Positions 46,973 to 58,597 of a stretch of 64,000 bases of DNA are shown here, piece by piece. Made by a program: the position numbers and the translations under genes. Positions within the stretch are counted from its first letter, which is position 1. The number at the start of each line of letters is the position of its first letter. Source of the DNA: Lentinus brumalis (taxonomy: Eukaryota; Basidiomycota; Agaricomycetes; Polyporales; Polyporaceae); the NCBI GenBank assembly GCA_001792895.1, contig MARA01000028.1:186001-250000 (forward strand). Reading direction: 5' to 3'. A model generated the notes under the pieces. The model was not told the DNA's origin, did not search any database, and was given only the letters and a program-made list of their open reading frames with translations.

Positions 46973-49353
46973 TCAGACAAACAGCGACGTGTCCAAACCC
47001 TCGGAGAAGTCCAGCACGACAATCTTTCTATCATGCGACGTGCTGTCGGCAGAACGCAAACACCTTCTATCAGCCCCACTCTCTCCGACACACGCCGAAT
47101 GCACGCCACGCACCTCACGATCCGACAGTGGTCAAACTTGACGTCGAAGATGTGGCTCGCATGGCACCCGCGGAACTCGCGCACCATCTTGCCCGTGCGC
47201 AAGTCCCACACCTTCACCGTCTTGTCGTAGCTTCCGCTCACCAGCCGTCCGCTGTGTGGGTCGAACGACAACGCTCGGACCAGGAAGTCGTGTCCTGTCA
47301 ACGTCCGCAGGCATGCGCCGGTATTGGCGTCCCACACCTTGATCTTGCAGTCGTTCGAACCAGAGACGATCATGTCCTCCTGTCACCACAGTCAAAGGCT
47401 GACAGAATTGAGCAGAGAGTAAATATACCTTGAACTCGATGCATGCGAGACCGCGGTCGTGGCCGTCGAACGTCCGCACGCGCGCGCCGGTCATGACGTC
47501 CCAGAGAATCATCTTCCCGTCGCCACTCGCGCTCACCACTCTATTGCCCTGCAGCCCCACGGCATTCACGGGGCCTTCATGGCCGCGCAACGTGCAGTGC
47601 AGGCTGAGCGTCTCGCGATCCCATACGCGAATCAGCGCGTCCTTGGAACTAGAGCGCAAGAAGTCAGCTCCATCCTCAGCAGTCATGACAACGAGAATGA
47701 CATACCAGCTGACTATCCAGCGGGAGTCTATCCGCAGGTCGAGGACACCGCCGCTATGCGCCGGAAGCACCGCCTTGACCTCCGCTGTTATCCTAGGCTC
47801 TCCGCTAGGCGTAGGAAGGGCCCACAGGTCCCAGACACAAACAGTGCAGTCGCTGGACCCGCTGACCATGAACCCTTTACGCGGTGCAGTTCCGTCGATG
47901 TCCGTGGCGGCGTCATCCAAAATGTCCCAGTCACGGTCGAACTTGAGACATAGAACGCTGCCCCGGTGGCCCGCGAACGTGGCGAGGCATTTCCCTGTCT
48001 TCAGACTCCACACCTTGATTGTGCGGTCGCGAGATCCAGTGATGATCCTCGACGAGTCGAACTCCAGACAGTACACGCTGGCGTAGCTGTTTAGATAACC
48101 CAGTCTGGACGTGCACAGACAATGACTCACCTGTCGCCATGTCCACTGATGCGCATGACCTTAGGCTCCCAGGCCTTGATGACCTCCTTCTCCTCTGCGA
48201 CGGCGTCGTCACTTAAGTCCGCGCTCAACGCAGCGCCGGGATAGTTGGACCAGCGCCGGTCGAGCTCCTGTCGGTTCCGGTAGAGGTCATACCAATTAAG
48301 CTCTAATGGCGCAGGTATCATAGGTAGGGACATCCCGAGAGACGATAACCTGCTCTCGCGATGAGCTCTGCGAAGATCGACACGCCATCCATCGACCTCG
48401 CGCAACGAGAAGAGCGTACGCCATATTGAGTTATCGAGTGCGAGATGGTTCCAGTTCCTGTGCAAAGTGTCAGCCACGCGCATTTGTAGCGAAACTGTCG
48501 GAAATTACCTCGATACCCGTAAGCATGCCAGAATAGACGGAAGATCCAGAAAAGACAATAGATACAGGGCGAGCTCAAGGGGTAGATGCGAGACAATGTC
48601 CATTCCCGTTATGGCGCGGACGTCGATGAAGCAAGCCTCATCGTCAATGAGTTCGCCCTCCTCGCCGTCGAGTGGCGTGATGTTGGTATAGTCGACAGAC
48701 CCGTCTGAATGGTATTCCAACTCGGTGTCCCAGTGCCACGACGGGATGGCGGGGCGTCGTCGACAGCGCTTACTCGGCGAGCCCTCCCGCAACGCATCCC
48801 ATATCTTGGGAAGGAAACCCATTCCAATCGTCAAACTCCTCGACATCTTGATGGGGGACGGTGAAGGATTAGTAGAGCGCGGCCACTGGGTGCTGGGGTA
48901 GCCAGAGATGGTGCGCCGCCCGGCCTGGAGGAACGCCATCGAGCAGCGAGGTGTGCCGTCGCCATTCCCCGAGAGCATGAGGTTGTACATCTCGGGATTC
49001 CAGTTTACAATTGAGAACGTATCCGTGCGGAAGCTCGGTGTTGGGGATGTGGGGCGGGTGACAGTCAAAGAGCGAGGCACAGACGCGAACGCACCGTCCA
49101 CCGCCTCCATGTCCATATCTGCGTCATCGTCCATTCTGTCAAGAGGGATGCTGGGCGCATACGCTGTGTCGGCGTCGCCTGGGAGGTCCGAGGTCGTTAG
49201 GAATGGAGAGCCTAGGACAGACGTAAGCAGGTGGCTGAAGCGGGGTGTCGCCTGCGCCTCCTCGTGCTCGTACAGAGCGCCGTCGTCATCGTCTGCGTGA
49301 TAGCTAGGAAAGGGTATCTGCGCGTGAGGGAAGATGTCGAGCTGCGTCGCCAT
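46973..49353 (-). CDS. F-box/WD40-repeat protein (Cdc4/Met30-type SCF receptor)
   Basis: Start ATG at 49353 (MATQLDIFPHAQIPF); the frame is open further upstream to 49611, which I take as leader. A long acidic, Ser/Thr-rich N-terminus is followed by an F-box (DIVSHLPLELALYLLSFLD, then W-N-H-L-A-L-D-N-S-I-W). Seven WD40 blades follow, for example RIITGSRDRTIKVWSL, MVSGSSDCTVCVWDL, MIVSGSNDCKIKVWDA and RLVSGSYDKTVKVWDL; the last exon is SHDRKIVVLDFSEG, ending in TGA at 46973-46975. This architecture is that of Cdc4/Met30/Fbw7: the F-box binds Skp1 and the propeller binds phosphorylated substrates for ubiquitination. Which of these it is cannot be said by eye. At least six exons with short introns; intact. 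Confidence 0.9.
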
Positions 49354-50194
49354 TGGGTCTGCTAGGCCGGCTGTTCGTCGGGTGTAGATAGGATGTCGTT
49401 GCGCTGCGCTCGCCGAGGTATGCGTGCCGCAGGATCTTCGAAATGAAAGGGCGATGCTGTCCCCGGTTCCGGCCTGGACGCCCGTCGGATATGGCAGTAG
49501 ACAGTCGGAACGCGACGTGTCGCCGCACAAGAAAGAAAGGGGAGGTTGCGATGGTTCACGACGTGGACGGGAGGACGATCGTCGAGGTCGAGTACAAGTT
49601 GCTGTTGACATTCAAACGCTGTACTTCCATTGCCAACTTACTTTCACACGCGCCCCAACTAACGACAACAACAATATTTAACCATTGTTACGGTGGGCTT
49701 TCAACCTCTTTCTCCCGGGTCTCCCTCTGCCTCCGCAATGCGCATCTTCGTGTACATTCCTCGCTCGCTGGAGAACTACAAACAATGCCCCGCGCAATAT
49801 CTTACAGGTTTGGTCGGGCTCATCAACCATCCACCATCGTCGGGGGCGTAGCGAATCCATCTTCAAGACCGAGCGATACATATTCGATCTATGATAGAGC
49901 GGAACCCGAACATAGCTAACGATTATGTTTACTGATCTGTCAGAGATACATAGATAACTCTCTGTATAGGCGAGTGGGTCCAGGAACGGGAAATTCATCG
50001 CCGCAAGCATTTAAAGCATCGAAATGGCGGCAGAGGTGAAGTGAAGAAGCGTGCGCTGGGAAAGTGAGTCCTCCTTGACCAGCAATTCGCATGTCGTTGT
50101 AGAGACGTTCTTTCTGAACCGCCACATTCACCTGCGAAGTGCTCGATCTTCCATTGTAAATGCATCACCACAGGGCCCGACTTTCACGTTACGG
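49354..50194. other. intergenic, promoter side of the F-box/WD40 gene
   Basis: No independent gene supported. Open frames here are GC-rich shadows of the N-terminal leader of the WD40 gene, or lack any domain. Confidence 0.4.
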
Positions 50195-50914
50195 TCAACG
50201 CTTTCGTGGAAGCCACTCTGTAGGCACGAAGTCGGCCTCAAGCTGCATGACAGGGTCCTTGCGACGCCTCTTGGTAGGCCTGTCCACGAGTACGTCAACA
50301 ACAGCAAGCCCTGGCGCATCTAAGTGCTCCGGAACATACACAACAATCTCTTCCGCCGTGTTAGTGCCTGAGACTCGCACGCGGCAACGGTTGCGGCGAC
50401 GCCGCCAGTGACTTGTGCGGCTTGAAAGACTTTCCGCGGAACAATGACCTTGTTCAGACGGTCGGGAACGAGATCTCTCGGATACCAGCTCATCCTGGTG
50501 AGGAATGTATAGAAGAGGTCAAGAACCATGTCGTGGGTCGACAGCGAGTCTGCGGCGTCGAAGTCGGTTTGCGGCGACCGCGGAATTGCGAGCGGCGCCG
50601 CTGGCTGGATGTCGCTACCGAGCTCCTCCAGAAAGAGCAAAATCGACGGCCGTAACGCTCCATTGGGAGTTGTAGCCTCAGACGAAGGGCCTGATTCTGG
50701 TCGAGGGGTCTCTTCCCCAGCTGCCCAGAGCCTGCTGTGGCGCTCTATATCGGCCTGGACGGAGAACATGGGAGTGAGTAAGCACCGTACGGGAACAGAA
50801 ATCCGAGTGACAGACCTGCACGGTGGCTCGGTATTGTCTGAGGTCAGTCGATCGAATGGGGGGAGCTTCGAGTGATGACAGAAGACTATCTGGCAATTCC
50901 TTTGATTGGGCCAA
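50195..50914 (-). pseudogene. truncated copy of the orphan gene at 15.7 kb
   Basis: Exon 1 (50914-50816) encodes MAQSKELPDSLLSSLEAPP and ends ATVQ exactly like the gene at 15734. After a homologous intron, ADIERHSRLWAAGEETPRPE matches ADIERYSRLWAAGDETPQTE. Beyond about 50690 the similarity stops. The sequence continues as an unrelated open frame (DLFYTFLTRMSWYPRDLVPD) and, in another frame, TAEEIVVYVPEHLDAPGLAV, ending WLPRKR at 50195. It is thus a duplicate that lost some 80% of the parent and either decayed or was joined to other sequence. Confidence 0.6.
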
Positions 50915-51357
50915 ACTAGCACCGCGTGGACACCAGGAGAAGGATGTGGTGCTTGGGACTGGCCCCCTGAGGATTCGGCTGAGAAGAGGGATGTTGGTAC
51001 CGATGTTTAAGATCTAGGCTTTTGTACGTCTAGCCTGATTCTGCCCGGGACCAAAAATTGTCAACAGTAGCCTGAATAAGAGTAATAGTAGAGGAGGCCC
51101 TAGCGAGTATGGTGACTGGTTGATATCGCGGCGTATAGTTTAGTGAACAACGAGGCGCAGACGGCCTACTGATGGCTTATTGCTACTCGTGCTCGACGAG
51201 ACTCAGGCTCGGGCTGTACCCAGACATGGTACTTCGGGCATGTCCTGATAAGATCAGTCAGGAGTAGATTTTGTACACTTGAGCGAAGACAATTAGACGA
51301 CATCGAAGTCAATATTGGATGGGGGACATACAAACACGCAAGCAGAGACAAGTACCG

Positions 51358-53226
51358 TCAACGAAGCGTTCGCATCCACGCAGTGGAGTAAGGCTTTGAA
51401 TCCCTGCAGATCGCGACAATTGAGTATAAGCAACTTAACAGAGTGGAAGAGCGACGCACTGGGACAATCGATTACATTCTTCCACGTAACGAGGCTCGGC
51501 ACACCGTGACGGATGAAATTCGACCCACAAAGGGGCCGGAATGCCGTGATAGAGCAAGCCGAGGTACTCCAACCGCGGGCATGCCTCTAATATGCTGACG
51601 AGCTCCCAACCCCGTTCTTTGAATATGGGGTACCACTGATCCCGAACCGCCGGCACAGGGCAGTACGCTCCGTGGTCATCCTGAAAGTCGAGGTTGAGGC
51701 GGACGACCTGCAGCGACTTGGCCGCAAGCAGCAGTCGTGCGATGTGTGTCTGCGCAGTCCCATTATTACTGTCAGTTTGATTTGTCCAAACGAAGTGGAG
51801 AGCAAAACACGTACGTGTGGAACTGATGCGTTTCTATCCTGTCGGTACCGATGGAGTTGGAGCTCTGATAGCTCGGGGAAAGAGCCGCAGATGTAGGAAA
51901 GTAGCTCGTCTTCCGCGCCGTCGGCAATGTAGACTAGCTCCAAGCTCCTAAGGGAAGGCGCGCACATGCGCTTCAAGATGGACAGGCTCTCGGTTGCCGT
52001 AAGGAATTGCTGGGTAGGCGGTTGGTGCCGTCTTCTGTAGCCGTTAAGAGAATAGTAACGGTGCCAGTCGCGGAGCGATAGATGCGTGAGGCGAGGGAAG
52101 TGTGTGGAGAATATATCGTCTTCCGGATCGGGATCAGCGATGGTGAGTGACCGCAATTCGGTCAGCGCAGTGGAAGTGGAAGGGTCGCTGTTGGAAGCAG
52201 CCGATGTGGTTCCCGACCCGGCACACCCCAGCGTTGGTGCGCGGGGTCCATCGGACGGTCGCGATGCCAGTATTCGGAGCTTCCGAAGATATGGGACCCG
52301 CCTAAGGAAGACCGGCACCAGAAGGGTGTGGGCAATGTCAACGTGGTCCCCTTGAAGCGTCAGCTCTCGCAATCGAGGCCAGGGGACTCCAGCCATAGCC
52401 TGCAAAGGCGCCGTCTCCACTGGCAACGCGAGACGCTCTACAGTGTCGTTCATTCTCAGGAGAATAGCAGACAGGCACCTTCTTTCGTCAGGTAGAGCAT
52501 CCTCCAAGTCAAAGTCTCGGCGTAGTTGCCCGTGGCGGAGGCTCCGCAACGGCGGCATGACATACTGGAATTCTGCGATGCGGATAGAAGTCGTCGCAAT
52601 CTCATCCTCTGGGAACGGAGGGACCTCCAGAAAGTCTGCATCTTCAACGATCGTAATCGAAGTGATGTGAGGACGTGTAAAGCAAGCCTTCAAAAAAGGC
52701 CACGGAACGCCACACTCGCTACTGTCGATCTTGACGGACTTCAAGGCGGGGAAGCGGTCGAGGAGCCTCGAAAAATGGTCCATGTAGTCTGGCTCGTCCA
52801 ACGAGCCGTAATGAACCAGATGTCTGCATTACACCGTTAGCGCATTATTCGGTCGAGCCGAGAGAGTCGAGAGAATCACCGAACGAATGATGCGATCGCA
52901 GAGAAAGGGAATGTGCACCCATACATGCTGTGAACTCTGCAGTAATAAAACAAAATCGGGGCGGATAGGTCGCGGAGCCTATGCGAGCATGATGCAAGAT
53001 TCTCGAGAGTCCTGATGTCGAGTTGTAGTGCGATAAGGCGGAAGACATCGACATTGAGGTTCTCCAGCCTGGAGAATATCCAGGTTAGTGAGCTGCCGGG
53101 CAACTTAACAGCGACTTACGTATACGAAGGGAAAACAAGTCGTTCAGTGTTCGGTCGGGCTGCATGCCGTGACCCTGGACGTGGGAGGAGCACGGATACC
53201 AAGGTCGCGAGGGACTTTGACAGCAT
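51358..53226 (-). CDS. F-box/LRR-like protein, intact copy
   Basis: Five exons: 53226-53120, 53068-52880, 52823-51815, 51749-51460 and 51403-51358; total 1641 nt, 546 residues. Starts MLSKSLATLVSVLLPRPGSR. The F-box-like helix VFRLIALQLDIRTLENLASC is split from exon 1 by a 51-bp intron. A long leucine-rich region follows (ELRSLTIADPDPEDDIF, RLTHLSLRDWHRYY, LRSLELVYIADGAEDE). It ends in CPRLEYLGLLYHGIPAPLW and a short last exon, D-S-K-P-Y-S. Likely SCF substrate receptor; target unknown. Inverted sister of the frameshifted gene at 13.2 kb, with identical lengths for exons 2, 4 and 5 and the last three introns nearly alike (65 and 56 bp conserved). Confidence 0.85.
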
Positions 53227-53359
53227 ATCGTCGGCCGCAGTCGTGTATGCCTTTCAGAAGAGCCTTGCGGGGTGTCAGGTTTAAGCTGCAACCAACTCGA
53301 GCCTGCTGAAACCTCAAATGGAGCAAGTCGAACATGTCAAACACTTCAACAAGAGCGAG

Positions 53360-53530
53360 CGTAACCGAAGCTTAGTCAGCACCTGTGGGCGCCCCCACCA
53401 ACGTGAGCTTACCAAACGTCGGACAGACCCAGTCGTACCGCAACCACTAAGAATCATACGCACAGATAATGCATAGGCACCGCCATCGCTAGGACGGTGC
53501 ATCGACTTTTGGTGCGTCTGCGAGAAATGA
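53360..53530 (+). repeat. dispersed repeat, copy 3, upstream of the intact F-box gene
   Basis: Contains CCGAAGCTTAGTCAGCACC, GAGCTTACCAAACG, GTACCGCAACCACTAAG, ACCGCCATCGCTAGG and TTTTGGTGCGTCTG, shared with 11205-11470 (inverted) and 2850-3015. Placed 130-300 bp upstream of the F-box ATG, it is probably the original promoter context. Confidence 0.6.
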
Positions 53531-54046
53531 TTGCCACATCAGCGGCTCGACTTGGTTGGCATCGCCAGGACCGCTCAGATGGGCAGCCCCTGGAGTACAC
53601 CGGCAAGGGGGGTACGATTGACAGGCTCGAGCTGTAGGTATTTCGACACGCAGAGTACGGTGAATTGCACGAGAGACGGGAGGTCCGTCCGATCTGATAT
53701 ATGTAAGTATCTCGGTACGTAGATCAGCGAGACGAAGAGGGAAGACAGTACGGCTGAGTACGCACGGTAAGATAGATGCCGTACCCTTTCGCCGTTCGCA
53801 GTGGAAGTGTGTCGGCCGCCCCGTCGGACGGAAAACAGGATTGAGTAGCACCCCGATGGAGGCTGGTGGGTCGAGGGAAGAATGGACGGATTGCGAAGAG
53901 ACCTTCCGAGATATTGCTGGTGTTAGCGACTTGAAGAAGGTCTCAGCTCCAAAAGTCGCGACGTACATAGTGATGTGCAACGTGGTCACAGTTCCGAGGT
54001 AGCCATAGACCATTTGTTGGCGGTACGCAAGATCCGAGGGAGCCAT
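53489..54046 (-). CDS. possible 5' remnant of a membrane protein gene
   Basis: An ATG at 54046 (minus) opens MAPSDLAYRQQMVYGYLGTV with a hydrophobic stretch (TTLHITMYVATFGAETFF) that could be a membrane segment. The downstream frame soon becomes low-complexity and runs into the F-box upstream repeat. It may be the first exon of a gene cut off by the F-box duplication. Not recognised. Confidence 0.25.
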   Translation of the reverse strand: MAPSDLAYRQQMVYGYLGTVTTLHITMYVATFGAETFFKSLTPAISRKVSSQSVHSSLDPPASIGVLLNPVFRPTGRPTHFHCERRKGTASILPCVLSRTVFPLRLADLRTEILTYIRSDGPPVSRAIHRTLRVEIPTARACQSYPPCRCTPGAAHLSGPGDANQVEPLMWQSFLADAPKVDAPS

Positions 54047-54517
54047 GCAGGAGAGTACAGAAGGTTCGTGGGTTGTTCCGGGTGATGTATATTCGGAAGT
54101 ATATGTGAAGGGGAAGACGGGCTGTCACAGTCCGCTAAGATGTGAACAAAGTCACCACAGCTGCTTGTGCGGTGCACTAAGGGCCGAAATTGTGATGGTG
54201 CAGTCCAGAGGTGACGACGGGGCGATACTCAATTAGTAATTGAGTAGACGACGTTCCAATCAAGCTTGGGGCAAAACGAAAACAGAAGGGAAGACCAAGA
54301 CGATCACAAGAGAAACATGGTCATCGAATGGGGAAGAGACGGCGAAACGGGTCAGATGCGGGCCTTCGATATGTTCTACGTGAATCGACCGCGGAGAGAT
54401 GATTCATGAAGAAGTCCTGCTACATGTAGGTCTGCAGCAAGCCGGCCAGACGAGGCGTCAATCAACGTCGCTCATTACGAGCTATGATCCCTACCTGTTA
54501 GTGCTTGCGCTTCTGTC

Positions 54518-56168
54518 TCACTCGCGCAGCAGTACCCCTCGAGTAGCGATAAATTTCTTGACAGCATCTCGCCTTACGTTGCGGCGACGGCATGTTTCCG
54601 CGCGATCCGCCATTGCTTGTAGGCGGTCGCCGTAGTCCTGGAGAGTCTGCTCGTGATCTTGCCATTTAGTTGCGTGGACGACTGTGGTTATTGCGAACAG
54701 TCAGCGTGATGGACAATGCCGCATTGTCTGACAGAGCCCCGTCACAGATAACAGCCACACTCACCGGCATGAGTTGGATACACGTAGAGCCTCTTCCACC
54801 TCGAGAGCGTCGGAAAACATTCTGCGATACCAACCTTCCACCACTCCTCCCACTCGAGCCGGTCTCCGAGATCCTGCACAACAAGGTCTGCCCTGCAAGG
54901 ATCGGTTTGAGGGTGGTCTTCGGTGTCCCCACTGGTCTGGTCCTGATGGTCGTCCTCGGTAGTTTCCCTCCTGCATAGCGCTGCTTGTACGATGGGCCCG
55001 ACGGCACGGAGGACCTCAACGAATTCCTCCCGTCTGAACAAATCCCTACGTACTGGTCGAAGATAAAGGAATCGCTGGGATGGCGATACGTCGCCAAATA
55101 CATCATCGCTTGAGGGCACCCATGAGAAGAGCATGTCGCGGAGAGATTCGAGCGTTTGGTTATCTCGCTGGAGAAACGGGGCAAGGTCACAACTGAGATG
55201 ATGCAAGCAGGGCAAGGATTGGAGATTCAGAGCAAGCAGTGACGGGACATCCTGTTCCACAACTGATCACGAGAACAGATTGTGAGATGTATGCTTCCTT
55301 GAGTAACCCATTATGACTCACCAGGATGCTCTATTGGCACAGCAGGGGGGTCGTTAGGAAACTTGGTCCACAGCTCGCGGAGAGAGGGGCCAAGCGCGGA
55401 CAGCAACCTCTGCCTTCCCCGCTCGTCCATGTCACAGCACTTTGGTGCGAGTCAATTCCAATTTGTGCCTTGATCGATCTGGAGGCATACCGTCAGCGTA
55501 TCGAGTTTTGACAGAAATGTCTTCCGAGAGTCGTGGGGACTGCGCTTCGCCATACAGACTGGCTCCAGGCCGAGGACTGCCCAGGAAATGCGGAAACAAG
55601 ACAGGGTATTGAGATTAGGGAGCATGCTGAGGAAGCGGGCGAAATCCCCGAACGACGGGAACCTCACGGTTCCAAAGTGGAGTGTGCGGATATGCGAGAT
55701 GGACGTCAATAAAGACGTGAAGTATCGGTGGATGGTCAGGCATGGGAGCTTCTTGTCGCCCTCAGGTAGTGAGTTTGCAATCTTGTCGTCACCGTCGATG
55801 CATAGTTCTGACAGGTTGGTGAGCCTGCCTCGCAGAGCCGTGAGGAACAATACAGCAGGACTGTACGGAACTTGGAGGTATCCTCGCAAGTCGAGCCTAT
55901 GCACGTAGGATCCGAGCTCAGGGGATGTGTTGATGAGCTCCGCGAAGCGATAGAGGGCGTCCTTGTCTCGAAGGAGCACGTATTGAAATAGGATCCTTTG
56001 CGAGCGTGGGCGCCATCCGCGACAGACCAGTGCGCATCTGGAGAGCGTGGCCAGAGTAGTCGGGAGCTCGTGATAATTTGCGTCGTGCATGGCTTCGATG
56101 ATGTGCTCGAATACCTCGATTGGGAGTCGTGGCTTGGCTTCGACCTGGGAAGGAAGGTGATCAGTCAT
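54518..56168 (-). CDS. F-box protein
   Basis: Four exons: 56168-55491, 55409-55322, 55262-54765 and 54681-54518; 1428 nt, 475 residues, all phases consistent. Starts MTDHLPSQVEAK and goes directly into an F-box (RLPIEVFEHIIEAMHDA, LATLSRCALVCRGWRPRSQ). Then come the RILFQYVLL and ELGSYVHRLDLRGY blocks typical of basidiomycete F-box families, and leucine-rich spacing (LTNLSELCIDG, HIRTLHFGTVRFPSFGDF). The C-terminus is basic (RRRNVRRDAVKKFIATRG). Not closely related to the F-box genes at 13 and 53 kb. Likely SCF receptor; target unknown. Confidence 0.8.
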
Positions 56169-56749
56169 ATTGTGAGGGAACGGGCAAGGACCTGAGCAGA
56201 GGACAAAGCCGAGCACAAATGTGCAGGAGGAGAAGGAGATCGAGGACTCGCAGGTCAATGTAAGTATGTATGGCGGCGAAGAGCGTACGCGTCCTAGGAT
56301 GTGGTACGTTCCGAAGACAACAAATGGGCTGTGGACCTTCTTCACTTGACATGCTGTGCATTGCGCATTCGCTCTCGCAGCTCGTGCCGCAGTCCTCGGT
56401 CGTGTGTCTTGCAATGCTTCGAAATGGTCGCAGCAGAAGTGACTGCACCGTCATTCACGACGACGTTCATACGGTGTTCAGCGTTCTATTGTTAACTCCA
56501 GATATGGCTGAATAATATCGAAGTGTACAGGGATGTCCGACATGGTGCTGTAGGGATCGTCAGGTTGCAACGGCAGTGCTCGCGATGCTGTCGGACGCCT
56601 GGGATACGGCACGCAGCAAACCACGACTTGCATAACGCGCGGCGGCCACGGACTGATGTACAACATTTCAGGTGACTTCCTCCGCCCATCGCAAGACAGC
56701 ATCAGTGGACATTCCAGACACGTCCGGTGGCTATGGATAGGAATGTATG

Positions 56750-57625
56750 TCAGAAAACGGTACGGACACGGGAGGTGTGAAATACTGGTACCTCCACCTT
56801 CGAGGACATGTGCCCTCCTGCGCGCTTCGATGTGATAGCAGCAGGGGTCGGAGAAACGAGTGTCTGCGCAGATATACGGAGTTCTGCGAGTTGCGCCTCC
56901 AGCGCGTCGCATTTCCTGCGATATATGTGGCTGAACACTCGTGCGAGACGAAAGAAGCTTGAGGGACGCACGTATGAATAGCCTTGGTCTCCTCTCTCCT
57001 CAGCTCCAGCTGGCGTCGCATCATCAGTTCGAGGTTTCCGCGGGCTTGAACTGGCCGAAGGTCGTTCGCGGCAGCCATGATGTTCTGCGCGAGGATATTG
57101 ATCCACTCGAGGTGCTGTTTCCATTCGGCCTCGATCTGAGAGGAATTCGTGGGAGGCGGAGCCAGGATAGCGTCGAGGAGTTTGGAATATGTCACAAGCA
57201 TGGAGCGCAGGATGCTGCGAAGAGCAGGGCGTCGGTCCACACTAGGATCTTGAGGGTATAACTGGTGTCCTCCGAGTTCCTCCAGTGAAGGGATCTTCTC
57301 TTTCACCTGAGCGTAGACTCATGTCAGTCTAGTTCATATAACAAGCCAAGGTGATACGTACGAACCAGGTATCACCAAAGACCGTGTAATGCCCTTCCTC
57401 AAGAATCCAGTCGACTCGCGGCTTCTCCAGCTGCGCGAGCGGCCATTCCGGGACATCCGTCTGGTCTGACAAGACCTCATACTGATTCACAGTGCTCAAG
57501 TCCGCATCCTCGCCTACACGCTGGCGGAGAAGGTCGAGGAGCTTGAGGTTGTGCGTCGTATAGCGCTGGTAGTGCGAGGGTGGTGAAGGGAAGGGGTTCC
57601 GGAGCTCGGTCTCCTCGTCATCCAT
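56750..57625 (-). CDS. MED7: Mediator of RNA polymerase II transcription subunit 7
   Basis: Three exons: 57625-57362, 57306-56972 and 56915-56750; 254 residues. It carries the Med7 landmarks in order: the N-terminal FPSPPSHYQRYT, PRVDWILEEGHYTVFGDTW, then (after the first intron) IPSLEELGGHQLYP, RRPALRSILRSMLVTYSKLL, and a C-terminal helical part (LEWINILAQNIMAAANDLRP, RRQLELRREET). Med7 pairs with Med21 as the hinge of the Mediator middle module and bridges activators to RNA polymerase II (family knowledge). Transcribed divergently from the BCL7-like gene with 242 bp between the two ATGs, so they probably share a promoter region. Confidence 0.92.
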
Positions 57626-57867
57626 GACTGTTGAAGCCGCTCACGGAGTCCTATGAGCCAGTGCGCAGCTGAGCGAGAGAGTACAGCCTGGGCGGCCGCG
57701 GTGTCATGGAAGTCAGTGTTCAAGTCGGTGGTGGTCTATGGTGGTGGAGGTCTGGTGTGAAGCGCGCGAACGCGCGCGCACATGCGCCGACTCGCGCCTT
57801 GTTCACAACCTCCATCTCAGTCTCCGCATACCGCGCACACACGCGTTCTTCCTGCTAAAACGTCAAA

Positions 57868-58597
57868 ATGTCGACCAGGAGAAGAGTCGGCTTCAGCACA
57901 TCTACCTCCGAGGCGTCGCGGAGGCAGTTAATGCAGCCTGTCCCGTGTTGGGAGAAAGTGTGGGGTCCTCCCGAGGGTGCGCCACCAGGCACTACTCTGC
58001 GCGTATACAAATGGGTGAAGACCAACAAGAAACAGGTGCGCGAGACCTTCGCTCCTACCTGGCACACAACATCTGATAGCTCGGCAGCAATTCAGCGATG
58101 ACGAAGGCGAGGCGGACCAGCCGCTCGCGCCCATCCAGCCAGAGGAACTCGTGGAGGTCGTCGAGGGCGACGACGAGATGGACCAAGACGAAGCAGCGGG
58201 AACCAACACTGCTGAGATGACACCCGTCCCAGTATCGCGCGACGTCTCTGAGCCGGCGCCATCGCGTCCGCCAGGCAAGAATGAGGATGACAGCCTGTCT
58301 AAACCCGCATCTCCCAAACCACACCCCTTGTCCATATCGTTCAAACCCCCGACTCCGACCCCTGCCCCAGAAGATGACGGCTTGGAGGACGCGCTTCGAC
58401 CACCACAGGAGGGTGTGGACGATTTCGACGGTGACATGGGAGGCGACATGACTCTGGATATGTCTGGGATAGGGCCGGACGGGGAGCAGTTCGAGGGTGC
58501 GCAGGATATGTCGCAGCTTCAGTCGACGGATCCGCTACTTGGTGGACCGCTAATGGATGAGGAGATAGGAGACCCTTTCGCTGTCCCTCAGTCATAG
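57868..58597 (+). CDS. BCL7-N-like protein (putative SWI/SNF-associated)
   Basis: Two exons, 57868-58035 and 58088-58597; 225 residues. The first exon contains CWEKVWGPPEGAPPGTTLRV followed by YKWVKT. This matches the BCL7 N-terminal pattern (W-E-K-x-W ... T-x-L-R-[IV]-[YF]-K-W-V) of the small subunits of mammalian SWI/SNF. The second exon is acidic and Pro-rich (FSDDEGEADQPLAPIQPEEL, PLSISFKPPTPTPAPED) and likely disordered. A chromatin role is inferred from this one motif; another W/K-rich nuclear protein is possible. Divergent from MED7. Confidence 0.55.

Noticed and set aside
48505..49611. Upstream start of the F-box/WD40 protein at 49611
   Set aside because: The extra 86 residues look like untranslated leader; the ATG at 49353 gives a normal N-terminus. 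Not fully excluded.
49443..49919. Plus-strand frame opposite the WD40 gene leader
   Set aside because: No promoter, splice pattern or motif; antisense shadow and intergenic sequence.
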